Assembly: GCA_007922305.1 (NCBI GenBank)
Contig: ML677387.1
Coordinates: 605,790-669,789, forward strand
Direction: 5' to 3'
Origin: Dermatemys mawii
Taxonomy: Eukaryota; Chordata; Testudines; Dermatemydidae
DNA: 64,000 nt
The notes below the pieces were generated by a model, which was not told where the DNA came from, did no database searches, and was given only the letters and a program-made list of their open reading frames with translations. Positions 23,291 to 35,300 of the stretch are shown here, piece after piece (the stretch's first letter is position 1; each line of letters begins with the position of its first letter). A program made the translations under genes and the position numbers.

Positions 23291-26200
23291 AAACAGGGCT
23301 GGCCAGATTAGGGCTGCTTCGGCTTTTGGAACAGGAGGCGCCATCGTTAAAAATAAGGCAACTTCCTTCGCTTCCCATGAGCGTGGTGCCTGCCCGCACC
23401 ACCGCTGCCCCGTGCCCCCGCCGCCGAGTCTGTTCGGTGAGAACATGGCATTGCCCTTAGGGAAAACTATGGGAGAAACACAACAAAGGTAAAGGAAGTA
23501 GAACGGGAGCTGCACTAAACTGCCACCAACGTCAAATGGCCATGTTAGGGATGCAGCTGTTTGTATCAGCCAAATGTAAAGAGCCCGTCGTCAGATGGGA
23601 ATGCTGGGAATCTATAAGAAGGCAGACCTTGAGTAACAGCCCGGGAAGCCCTGAGAGACATGGTGCTTCTGGGCTGACGTGGTGGGACAAGAAATGCCTT
23701 AGACTAGAGACTTACAAGGGAAACCTGAGTACCTTTGCAAGTGTGTTCCCTGAGCCTAGAGTTGTGCCAGCGTTTTCACCTTCACTTCAGGCTAGCTGTG
23801 GCCTCTTCCCTTTTAGCCTGTTCACACTGCAGACTAGAACTGGTGAGAACCTTTGTCAAAAATGCTATTTCAATGAAAGCGTGTGTGTGTGGATAGAGAG
23901 ATTGTATTGATTTGATGATATTTTGTTTGCAAAAAAATGGGGAGAAAAAATACAAAAATGCCCAAATGAGACCACTTGGATATGTTTGGAATGAATGGGT
24001 TGATTTATTATTTCGAAATTTATTTTAAGAATCAAAACAAAACATTTTGAGTGACTCAAGAAGATTTTTTAAATTTTGTTCTGTACAAAGTGTGGGAGAG
24101 GAAATCCATCTTGTGGCTGCTCTGTAAAGGAGCTGATGAGTGACATTTGCCTAGAGACAAAAATGAGCAAGGCCAAATTATTTTATTTTAATAGGGATCT
24201 GGACGAGTTTCCTAGTAAACAATTCATAGCCCATCAAACCTTGTGATCATCTGAGTCTCTTAAGCTGTATTAAAGCATGGCCAGCGCTCTGTCTGTATTA
24301 TTACTTCCAGGATGCATTAGATGGGAGGAAGAGCTTTTAAATGTTACTGTTTATGCTGACCCTTACATCTCCATGATCTGGGGTCCAATTACCATAGGAC
24401 CCAATGCGCTCATAGAGGAGTTGAAAACACAGTAACCCAGAATGAATGGATCAGCGACCCCAGCTCTTTGCAATTGTTACCTCCAGTTCCCATCACCAGT
24501 CTGGCTTTAGGTTTAATCTAACAGAACAGAAAATATTTTATTTCATTGTACATATAGCAGGGCAGGAAGAGGAGAACTTGAATCTCGTTTTCCTTGAAGA
24601 TCAAAGTTCTGTTTGGTAGCAAAGCTTCAGGATTCCTCTGTTTAGACAAATGCACCCAGACAAATGATTCAGAAGGAGAAGTTGTCAGATGGTGGAAATG
24701 TTTTGGGATTCAGGGGTGGACCTCCACAAGGAGCACCCAGCGCTGGCTGATGTCATTCGATTACTTTTCTTATCGCCCTGTGAAATACTAAATCCTGATT
24801 GATCTGACCTGAAATACATGTCCTGAGTGTGATTATGGTCTCACACCTGTTTCATATCAATCTATTGACTTAAGTCAAGTTACAGAGGTGTAATTGAAAG
24901 GAGAATCAGGCCTTTTATGTCGTGTGTGTGCATGTGCGTGTGTGTGTGTTTAGGAGAGGATCTGAACGTGCATCCAGCTTGGAGTAGGAGTGATGGCAGA
25001 TCTTCCTGAGTCTGTGTCCATCTATCAGCCACTCCTATAATTTTATATGCCTGCCCAGCACAGCACCTGCCAATAGGACCATTCTGACCCCGAGTCCAGT
25101 CCCTTCTACTCCAAAGAGCAGCCTGCCCTGGTTACAGGATCTGGCCTGTCTGCGTGGGAAGCCCAGGGACCAGTCTGTTATGGGTTTGTAAAGGGGACTC
25201 TCTAGGACAGGTAGAGTGGTGCTTTGAGGTGGACAGGAGCCACATTCTTGCTTGGGGGTGAGTGGGCGTGCGGACTGGGGGGGCGGGGGTGGAAATAGGA
25301 GCCACTGTCACACTAGTCTCTCACCTTAGACTCACCCAGGATGTTTTTTCCGGTCCCCCCAATAGTCTGTTTTTTAAATTCTTTGGCTACTGAGCTACCT
25401 CTGCCACCCTTGTGTCAGCCAGAAACAGGAATCTCTGACCTGCCGCTGGGGAAGCAGCTTGGGAGGTGTTCTCAGCCCCTACAGAACAAGGATGTGGTCC
25501 TCTGAAGGAGATTCTCTTACATGACTTAGAGCCCAGAAAGGGATAGCATTCACCCAGGCGTGGGGACATATGACTGACATGTCAGGAGCAGTAGATTCTC
25601 TTGTCCAGGAGAGACATACCCGAATAGTCTGATTGTCTTTCCTCTCCCCTTCCTCATATTCTCCCCTCCTATTCTAATGACTGTATTTCTAGTACTATCT
25701 GCTTGGGTCTGTATACTGTTGCCGAACAGGTAAGTGAGTGTCTTGTGTATTGTAAAATGCAAAAAAAAAGCTCTATCAAAATACTGCCGTAGCACCCCGG
25801 GAAGTTTGCATTTATGCCATAGTTTGTTGCTGAGCCAGTTGAAAATGAATGTTTATTTCTGCTGTCATTTGGCAAAGTACAACAGAAATAAAGTGATACT
25901 ATGTTTGCAGCTGTTGCTCTAGGTACCTCTTAGCTATTGACCACTTTTTGCAAGATATATGTGGGATAGAGAAAGGACTTGGTTTTCTCCTTGTCAGTGC
26001 TTGATTTGTGAATTTAAATCTGTCCTCAATCTGTCTGGCTTTATAGTAGTGTTCTTGGGAGGATGACTTATATAAATGGGTTCAGGTTTTCTATGGAAAT
26101 CATCCTTTAATGGAGGTAGTTCACATTCAAATATACAAGACCCTTTTGTTGAGATGACTATTTTTTTCTCAGACACTTGGTAATAAATTGCACCCTAAAC

Positions 26201-27070
26201 AGTTATTGTTACCTAAAGCTTTCTAAATTTTTTTAATTGCCCAGGCTTTACGAATGACTGAGTCGTCTGTGTGCTTTAGTCTAATACAAAGACTTTAAGA
26301 CATGGCATAAAGGAGGCTTCGGTTCCATTTATTCTCTTCTACCCTCTAATTTCTCTGCCCTCACTTTTCTTCCTCTTAGTGACTCATTGGGACTCTATTA
26401 AAAAGCAATAAAGCTCTTTGAAATGCAAAGGCAGTCAGCGAGCCCTCGGGCAGCGTTCTTGGTGTGAGTCGGGCTCTGGGTTCTCTCTGCTCCCTGTCAT
26501 TGTGTAAACTCAGCAGCTGGCCTTGGGAGCCTGCCCCTGGCTTTGCCTGCCAGTGGACAGAGGAGCTGTGGACTCCCCGCCCAGGTGGGAGCCATCGCTG
26601 TGGATAGCGTTTTCATGTGACTGCATTTACAGCCACCTGCTTCCCAATTAGAGCAACTCAGTGGCACATCCAGGACTGAACGAGGGTAAAATGCTGAGCC
26701 CTGCATTGCGCCTGGGGAGAGAGGAATAGCCCCCCCCCCCCAAGTCTAATGGTAAGGTAGTGAGAACAAGGCTAATTAGAGGGACAAGGGTGGGCCCCAG
26801 CCCCTGCTGCCGAAAGAGGTCGGAGCAATCTGGTGTCCCTCTGCTCTGCTGTTGGAAGCTGAGAGTGGGTAAGGCCTTAGAAGCTCCCTGCTGGGAGGCT
26901 GGAAGCGCGCAGGCTTGGGCAGAGTGCAGGAGGGGAAGCCAGGACAAGAATGATTTGGATTCAGTGTTCCCCAGGAGTGTGAGGGAAGTGTCCTGTGAGC
27001 AACAGGAGCAGGAGAATGTACTGAATGCAACCGCAGAGGCACACCAAGGGGCTGGCTGGGCAAGAGAGGA
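23291..27070. other. Non-coding stretch with a GT-rich tract
   Basis: An imperfect GT repeat lies at 24922-24949. A small CpG-containing stretch (23370-23435) follows the LTR copy. No gene or other repeat was recognised. Confidence 0.4.
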
Positions 27071-27076
27071 GGGTGC

Positions 27077-27180
27077 CATGTGTCCTTATTTCATAGGGAC
27101 AGTCCCAGTATTTGGGGCTTCATCTTATATAGGTGCCCCCACCCCCCACCCCGTCCTGCTTCTGACACTGGCTCACCCTG
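27077..27180 (+). mobile_element. Mariner-type MITE fragment, same family as 38963-39087
   Basis: 'tttcatagggacagtcccag', 'cttatataggtgcc' and the terminal 'gctcaccctg' are collinear with the reverse complement of the 38963-39087 element. The first terminus is missing or changed. Confidence 0.65.
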
Positions 27181-29370
27181 CGTGAGAGAAGTGGTCTCAG
27201 TACGCGACAGGTGTTCAGTTTTTCATTAATGAATTGGGGCTAATCAGTAAAAGAGGGGAAGTCTCTTCGAATACTCCCCGCAGATGTAATGGCTTCGCTC
27301 AGCCACATCCTGCTGGCAGTCAGGCGCTCTACCACGCTGAGGAAGGCTGGGCTGAGTCAGTGTGTGGATGGGAAATCCGGGGTCTGGCAGGGGTGCAGCG
27401 TGCTGCGGTGGGTGGCCCTCATGCCCTGTCAGGGCTGAGTCAGTGTCGAGGCGGGTGCTCCCTTGTTCAAGGGCCTGCCCTTGTGCACCCCAGGTCACTA
27501 GGGATCCCCTCGCATGCCGGACCAGAGCAGATCGGGTGGGTTGATGTAGGGAGACTAAATATAATGACTTAAATCTCTGTGGCATTTTAATTGGAGAAGT
27601 TGTTGTTTGTTTTGGGACCAGTGGTCCTTGGGGTGTCACAGGATTGGGCCTTTCCAGCCCTGCCCTGTTAACGTCACTTTCCTGTATGATGTTAAACAAT
27701 TGCCATATATCGCTCCAGAAGAGGCTGCACCTCTGTGGCCAAGGAAGTGGTCGCTGTATAGAAAATGCACATTTTTGGGTTGGTTTGCATGGCACTTCGG
27801 GATCCGCTGATACCATAGGGGTTACAAAACACATGACACGTTGGGTGGGGATGCCTTGGTTGTTCCTGGTGTATTTTAGCACCCGTTATGAGAAGTGGCC
27901 CTGTTAGTGAATTTGAACAGGGCCACACGTGAATCTCTCCATAATGCTCGGACAATGTAACTTACACATTCTGCTTACACATTCACAGCACAAGAACTGG
28001 ACTCACCCGCTGAGATGTGTTCTCTCAATGTGCAGTAACAGTCGCCCAGGAAACGTGGCTAACGGATGATACTGACTTGTAGCTACCATACTCATACCTC
28101 TTCCAGTCTCAGGCTTGCAGAGACAATACACAGAGAGTCATTGCATATATGGGAAACAATAGGTTCTCTTCCTTTACAGATAAACCTGTATGATTCCCAT
28201 TAAAGGACTGAGTTGTGCACATACAGCAGAGGGAGAATAGGCTTAGGATCTGTTGTTCATAATGTAAAGGGATGAGCTAATGCTGTGGTTTGCCCTACAG
28301 TGGTTAGATGTTGCAGGGTCCCTATGATTTTGGAGTACACACACTTGCAAGCAAAATAGAATTAACACCCTTAGCTACTGGATTTCTGTATGGAGATCCT
28401 TACATTTGAGGCAAAGCTAATCGGTTAGATTTACATGGGAATATTTTCCTGCATTTTCAGTCTGTGCTTGACAGGATTTCACACAATGAGATTTTGGGGT
28501 ACCTGAAATACCTGCTGGAATATTAGGAATAGTTTCCCAATATATCAGTTCCCAGAGAATACAAATGGAGGTTAAACCTAGAGCAGGTAGCAAAAGTGAG
28601 TGAGCATACCTTCATATCCAGTAATTAGCTATCGGAAACAGAGCTTTCTGCACATGGCAATTTTTCTGCCTACACTGTTCTGTAGCCTTTTATTTTCCAC
28701 ATTATTTATTTTCTATCACAGTCAATTACCTCAGATCAGTGCTAAAGAAGCTGTATTGTTTACCACCTTAGACTGCACACGGGGTGTTGTGACTGATGTA
28801 CAAATAGAAAATGGATCTTGATCAGGACACATTTTTATATGCTGCTTCTAAAGCTATTTCTGCTGCTCAGTTGCTTTGCTAGGGTTCACCTTCCCTTGCT
28901 CTTCCTGACTTGTACCTTGGATATCTTTAGAACGTTTGATTTCTGCACTCACTTGCATAATGAGGAAGGAGTGTGCAGTGGATTTAGAGATTCCTATTAG
29001 CCAGGTCACTCATTTAATCTATTTTGTGAATTTCCTTATAGGAAATTGCAGAGAACACAAAAATATTTAAATAGCTCTCTGAGAACAGCAAAATCTAGAA
29101 TCACCAGGGCTGTTTCCCTTGGGGCCTGGAATACAGCTGCAAAACGCTGTCGTGTAGTTTGACATGTCCATCACATTTTATAATAAAGTTACATGTTTAG
29201 ATAATCATTTATTAACTCTTTATAAACTAACAGGTGTTACACGCATGTTTCAGGTGTGCGTTATACATGTTATAAACGGTTATGCACATCAGTATTCATA
29301 CATTAGGAGGGTAATTAAGATGGAAAACCATTTGCAATCTTAATTCATACACTTAAAATAGTAAAACAGT
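27181..29370. other. Non-coding stretch, nothing classified
   Basis: No gene seen. 29165-29300 is AT-rich with repeated 'ttataaac' and 'ttattaa' phrases and may be a degraded element. Confidence 0.35.
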
Positions 29371-29589
29371 GCTGTGAGGCGGAATCTGCCATTGAGGGCA
29401 GTCATGCCTAATGGGCAGCCCACCCCGGTGCCTGGCTTAGACTTTGAAGGGTTTGGAAGGTCCCATAGATACCTATGGAGACCTAAGGGTCGGGGGAAGG
29501 AATCTGAGACTTGAACTTTAACGGCATAAAACCTTGCAGAGAAGGCAGGGCCAGGCTCCTCTGTCTCCCAGCTAGTTGGGAAAATGTTG

Positions 29590-29969
29590 GAAGGGGAGCA
29601 GCATAAAAGCTAGTGGTGCCTCCTCCCTCCCAGCAGACAGACACTGACAGGAGAAGGCTGGGCTCAGCGTGGAAGGCTAATTGGGGCGGGGGCTCAGCTG
29701 CAGAGAGCTGGCTAAAGCTTTGCAACTGATTAAGCTCAGGCAAAGTACAGGAGCTACAAACCAGTCCCAGAGAGAGGGCTGAGGGGGACACCTGCTGAAG
29801 GAGAGAGCTACTGATTTGCAAACAATCCAGCTGCCCCAGGGAAGAGCTGAGACTGGTTTTTAGGAAATGCTCCTGTAGCTGGTCCCAGGAGAAGCTGAGG
29901 AACCACCAGTTCAGGGCAGGGGCTGCAGAGTCTGCAGAGCCGGGGAAGATGCTGATGACTGAGGCACAG
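29590..29969 (+). promoter_or_regulatory. Possible promoter or LTR-derived leader with splice donor
   Basis: A TATA-like CATAAAAG lies at about 29604-29611. A purine-rich leader follows, then an ATG at 29949 in fair context and, seven codons later, a CAG/GTAGGAG donor-like junction at 29969/29970. The same arrangement would suit a first exon or an LTR plus leader of a retroelement. There is no protein similarity, so the call is tentative. Confidence 0.25.
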
Positions 29970-30119
29970 GTAGGAGCGGCCCAGAGAAAACTGGGGAAGG
30001 ATGGAAGGAATTCTCCTTAGCTGCCTAAGCAGGAAGCCTGGGCTGGACCCCAGGGGATTGAATGCTGGGCGTGGATCCCTCTACCTCTCCTCCCGGCAGA
30101 GCTGGTGCTAGGCATTAGC

Positions 30120-30345
30120 ATATGATCTATGCTGGCACTTTACAGCGCTGCAACTTTCTCAGTCAGGGTGTGAAAAAACACCCCCTGAGCACAGCAAGTT
30201 TCAATGCTGTAACGTGCCAGGGTAGACCGGGCACCAGCGCTGGACCCGCGCCCCTCATGGAGGTGAGGTTTGTCAGAGCGCTGGGAGAGCTCTCTCCCGG
30301 TGCTGTACACTAAGGGAAAGCGCTGCCAGTGAAGATGGGCCCTTA
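30120..30345. mobile_element. MITE-like non-autonomous DNA element
   Basis: It shares the subterminal phrase 'gtgtgaaaaaacac' with the 62692-62991 element and contains several copies of the 'cagcgctg' motif. The termini are diverged and no duplication was identified. Confidence 0.45.
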
Positions 30346-30400
30346 GCCCCAAACAGCTCCACGGGGTCCCCTACTAATTATTAGTATGCAGTGTGGGGGG

Positions 30401-30951
30401 CGACAGGTTCCCCCTAGGCTGCCACCTGGAACTGGGGTACCATTGAGCCCCCTCACCCACCAGCCTGGGCTCCCTCTCACACTGTGCTGCAGTGACAAGC
30501 TGCACTTACGCTTCTGGCCCTACCTCCTCTAGCGTTCACACAGGTCGGGACGCGCCCAGCTGCAGTTACATGCAGGCTCTCTGACCAGCCAGTGCAGGCA
30601 CCAACACTAGAAAGGCTGCAGCCAAGGCATCTTTCAGCTCCCCAGGCTGGATCACCCCTTCCCTCTGGATCACAAACCCCAAATTATCATGATCCTATCC
30701 CTGACGTTGAAAAGCATCTTGCCTAGTGGGCATTACCCAGGTGTAACTAGACGTGAAATACAGATTCCTAGTCAATGTCCATAACTTCAGACACAGCCAT
30801 GATACCTGCACACAAAGAGGATAATCGTCTTCAGCAAATCATAACTTTTCCAATGACATCTTACATGAGCCATCTTGCATAAAATGCAGCATAATTATGC
30901 CATAATCCTATCCTGTAATATCACTATGAAGGATATGGGGTGCAGTGTCCT
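30401..30951 (-). mobile_element. Solo-type LTR of a second family
   Basis: Left end 'cgacaggttccccctagg' and right end 'ggatatggggtgcagtgtcc' resemble the two ends of a turtle LTR family in antisense. It is flanked by GGGGGG (30395-30400 and 30952-30957), which may be a target duplication, although the G-run makes this weak. No internal coding region adjoins. Confidence 0.5.
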
Positions 30952-30959
30952 GGGGGGGC

Positions 30960-32244
30960 AAAATATTCCTGCATAGGGCTCCCAGTGGGGTAGCGTCAGC
31001 GCTGCCCCAGGCCAAGAGGAGAGAGATGGGTGTCAAGAATAAAAGAAAGAGGCTGGGAGGTGGGCTTGAACCCCAGAAGGGGAATGGACTGAACGGTGCT
31101 GGCCGGAGGAAGACACCACACACATCAATGGACTTTTGTGCAACTAGGATAATTGCAAGTGGTGCTGTGCTGAGAAAATCCCTGTAACATTGTACCTGGC
31201 CACTAGGAGGCAGTCTGGAGGCGAGAGGCATGATGGTAAAAATCCATCTGTGTAAAATGGGAGGGGCAGTGGGTCACTATCCTGTCTTGAACATTTGTCT
31301 CCAAAGTCAGGACAAGTCCTGCTCACACCCCAAGTAAAAGGGACTTTGGATCACTTAAATGATCCATCAATCCTAAACAGTGATCTGTAGGTCTTGAACA
31401 AACGCTCCTGTGTTGTTGTGTTTCTTAGAAATGTTTTCATGGCACTTCTGGTCATCAGACTGAAACATGTCACCCTACACTGCAGTGAGCAGTGTCATGG
31501 CAGAGCGAGGGGTTTGTGGTTGAGGGGTGGGTTTTTTGTAACTAATTCTGTATCTGCCTTTTCACTGTGGAAATACCAGCAATAAGGAATGATGTTTATT
31601 AAAAAGGTAAATGTTTTTAAGTCTGGATTTTCTTTTACAGGCAGAGAACATTTCATTTGCTTTCTGCAGTTTCCTTTGAGTCCTCTATTATTTTATTTAT
31701 TCTGTTGTAATGGAAACCAGAAGGCCAAGCCCATATTGGGACCCTGTTGATTACAGGGTATTGTGATGGTTGTCCTAAAGTTTATTTATGATCCAGATTA
31801 AGAAAGCCACAGCAAGTAAATGTAACAGACAGTAAGAAGGCGGAGCAGGGAGGGTATCAGTAATAAGAATGTGTATTTACCTAGGCTAGTTGTGTGCATA
31901 ACTTGATGGTTCCAAATAATTCAAGAATAGAAATATCTAGATTATCAGCAGTCCCTCCTGGATGCACAGCTCATCACTTATGTGAGAATTGCATACAATG
32001 ATAGCTAGCTGGGGTTGCCAATATTCTCCATACTTACATGTGCACTTACAGAATTTAAGATGCTACCGCATCGTTTGCTTGTAATGAAATTATGGAGAGC
32101 ATCCAACTTCCTCAGAATGTTGGTTTGCTCCACTCCACATGGATCATTGTGAAATGTAACGATTCTGTATTGTCCATGGTATGTGCTATCACTGAAAATA
32201 ACCATTTATCCTGTTCTATTGTCTGTTTGTATCACTGTAAGCAG
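30960..32244. other. Non-coding sequence upstream of the first ZMAT4 coding exon
   Basis: No gene or clear repeat. The last ~30 bp before 32245 form the presumed acceptor region. Confidence 0.45.
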
Positions 32245-32346
32245 ATGAAGTCGTCTGATATTGACCAGGAATTATTCACTGAAAGCTATTGCAAAGTGTG
32301 CAGTGCTCAGCTAATATCAGAATCTCAGCGGGTGGCACATTATGAG
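32245..32346 (+). CDS. ZMAT4: ZMAT4 first coding exon (zinc finger matrin-type 4), N-terminal 34 codons
   Basis: The exon starts at the ATG at 32245, directly after a CAG acceptor-like triplet, and ends with codon GAG before a strong GTAAG donor at 32347. It reads [20 protein letters not shown] followed by a segment ending RVAHYE, which I recognise as the start of vertebrate ZMAT4. Cys16, Cys19 and His32 are three of the four ligands of a matrin/U1-type zinc finger; the fourth lies in the next exon. ZMAT4 is a small protein with several such fingers, a family usually nuclear and binding double-stranded RNA or structured nucleic acid; its specific role is poorly known. The frame runs a few codons past the donor into the intron, as expected of intron read-through. 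The upstream exon boundary is uncertain, because the pyrimidine tract before the CAG is weak and some 5' UTR may belong to this exon. No in-frame stop or frameshift is present. Confidence 0.93.
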
Positions 32347-35300
32347 GTAAGATCTTCTTTGTTACTCAGAGCCTAAAATTTGTTCAAATGACGTTTTGCA
32401 ATGGCTATAATATATTGCTGGAAAGGCAGAATTCTTCTGCTATGGTGGAATCACTTTTTGGGCTATTGTTGAATATTGATAAAGAAATGTAGAGACTATT
32501 CTTTAAAATTCCCATGCTTAGAGAACAGTAAAACAAATCCCTGAGCTACATCCACTCAATATATGGCCTGGACTTGATTTTTTAAGTTTTTCTTTGGCAC
32601 TTAGGAATATCTGGCAGTGCTACCCCAATGTATGGAACATTTGTTGTTCTTCTTGGTCTCATTATGTTTATACCTTGTACATAAAACTTATCTTTTATAA
32701 GATTATTGAACCTATTCATTATAGAAATGCATAAATCGAAGAAACCTTTGCAGCTGATTTTGTAACTGGCCAAATAGTATTTAAAATGGGACAGTGCAAT
32801 CAAAAATGTAAATGCAGAACAATGCTGTTTAAATGAAAAGTAATTTTATTACTGGTTATATTGTTCTCTAATTGTGTATCCAATGTTTAAATAATGCCAT
32901 TGTAACATTGCCTGCTGCATCTCTTCTTGCTGCTGTCTTAACTTGCAAAGTCAGTTCTGCAGTTTGAAGACTATATTGAAAAACTAGGCTTCAAAAAGAA
33001 TGTGGTTTGTGAGATCAATTAAGAGTTCAGCAATTTGAACTCAAGTTTTCATATTATATCTGCAGTGCTCTCCATTGCTGAGAAGACATTTCTAATTGTG
33101 CAGAGAATAGATTAGTATTTGAATGTATTTAAGCACTTAAGAGGTAGGCAAGCTATAAACAGTTAGAAAGGATATATTATTAGAGATATGTTAAAACAGC
33201 AATTAACAGCACTGCACATCATCTAAACAAAATTAAATAAATTCCCATTAAACAGGGAGGGAATTGCAGGAGGATATCCCGTGGTATAGTGCTAGTAAGA
33301 GGAAAATAATACAGTACATGCCCTGCCTTGACATCAGATACCAGAGCAAACACTCTGAGCTCTAGGGAACATGCTGTCTGGGGTTCTGGAGGAAAGAGGT
33401 GTAAATGATTGTAAATGTGAGGCTGGCTTGATGTCAGTCAGATATATAGGAGTCAGAAATGAATACTGCCCTCAAATTGCTGATTTGGCTGCTGTGTTGG
33501 GATAAATGGAAGGTGAACGCATTAGCACTAGAGGACAGGCTGTGGGGTATTAATCACAATGGGACTTCAGTCACTCTCTTATATCCACCCCGGCGGTGCT
33601 TTTTGTGATCAGTGACAGGAGTGAGGTCTGAAATAGGACCTGTCTCTCCCAAACTCGAACGCTGGAAAGGTCTAGAGGGAAGGGAATTTTTACAGGCAGC
33701 TTGAGGGTGGGGGCTCTTTTGTGCATGGGTTTTAATGACTTAGTGAACATGAAACAATGCAAAACTCAGCTGATGCCACCAAGGTTTGCAGTGTTTTCAA
33801 CAAAATGACCGTTGTGTTCTCAGGACCCATCGGAACAGATTGGGTTGCCCAAACCTCAGCTCTGGTTTACATGAATGTTTTGCCAGGGGTGTAAATTTGA
33901 GAAAGAATTTGTCTCACTGTTGGCAATGGAAACACACAAGAGCCTTGATTGGTGCATTGTAGAGGAGGACATGTAGTTAATAAATAAGGACAATAATAAC
34001 AGCACGTATTTATTTATACGGAACTTGTCAAAACGGCCTTACCCTGTGTCTACTGCCCTGGCTTCCCTAGAGATTGAAACGGACATTCCCCAGTAGCGCT
34101 GCCAACTCTATGGCAGCAACCTTCCAGCTCTTGATAATGTTGACAGAGGAAGCCAAGATTCTGTCCCCAGGAGATGGAGCCACTAGTGCCGAAAATAGGA
34201 ACTGCTACCTGTGAGCAATGGGGTCTGCTAGCAGCCTCGGTTGGGCTGTGTGTGTAATTGCTGATGCAAGCTGAGTTGATAATTCAGAGCAGATGTTTTG
34301 GAAATGGGGAAAAACAACCTGGTTTTGTGTTGTGTATTTCTGGAGTGATGTGTCAGGCTAGTTTGTCACACCTGTGCAATCCCAGCAGGCACTGCTGACA
34401 CCAGGTGCAGCAAATCCATCAGGTAACCATGCCTACCAGTCCTCTGTGACGCAATGAGTGCAGTTAGCTGGAAATCCGAAGGGATGAGCCAAACGTGCCC
34501 ATCTACCTCAAGAAACTGGAGTGGCAAAGGTCCAACCTGGAGCCTTCCTTCCGATACAGCAAAGATGTTGAGCTGCTTGTGCATAGCAGGGTGCTGCGCT
34601 GATGGTGCCAGCCGCTAGGAGAGCTCTTCAGCTCGCTCCCGCAGCGTACTGGAGACAGCACACTCCTGGGCGTCCATCTCGGGATTTGTTCCTCTTCCGC
34701 TGCTCTTCCAGCAGCCGCAGCAGCGTCTGTTTTCCTGGCAGGCCGGACCCCTTGGAGAATGTTACCTGCTGACACAGCCCCTATAAAACACAATGCCTCC
34801 CAGGTATTTGGGTGCTTTAGAATATGGGAGACGCCATGACAGGTCCATAGACTGTTTTATTCCCCAGATCAACCTACTGCTGATTGCTGGGGGGAGGACG
34901 TAAGCCCTGTAGTGTAGCTCTTGGTGATACCTCCAGTCTTGAGAGACACTAGTTTAGAACAAGCAATGCTGGCCCAGTTGGCCCTTCCAGGAATGTTGCT
35001 CCAGGGAACGGAAGCGGCAGGGGAAGGGGCGTGGCTGTGCAATTGATTTGTCTGATTTGATTTTTACCTTCTGTTTGTATCTTGCATTTGTCTGTCTTCT
35101 ATTTAAAAAAGCAACACTTAAAATCCATCTCCGGTTCTTGGGTTCTGTACGCTGTGATGTGTGGCACGTGTCCCCTTTGGCCACGTTGTACCTGCTGTGG
35201 TCTCCGCTGCCGTTGCAGGAGATTGATTTTGTGATGCAAAATTTCAGAAGGAATTTTCTGGGACAGATTTTAGTTTTTCTCCTACGTTTGTAACTGTTGA

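Noticed and set aside
23370..23440. Small CpG cluster ending in a GGTGAGAAC donor-like site
   Set aside because: It lies beside a suspect homopolymer block and a degraded LTR; too short to support an exon.
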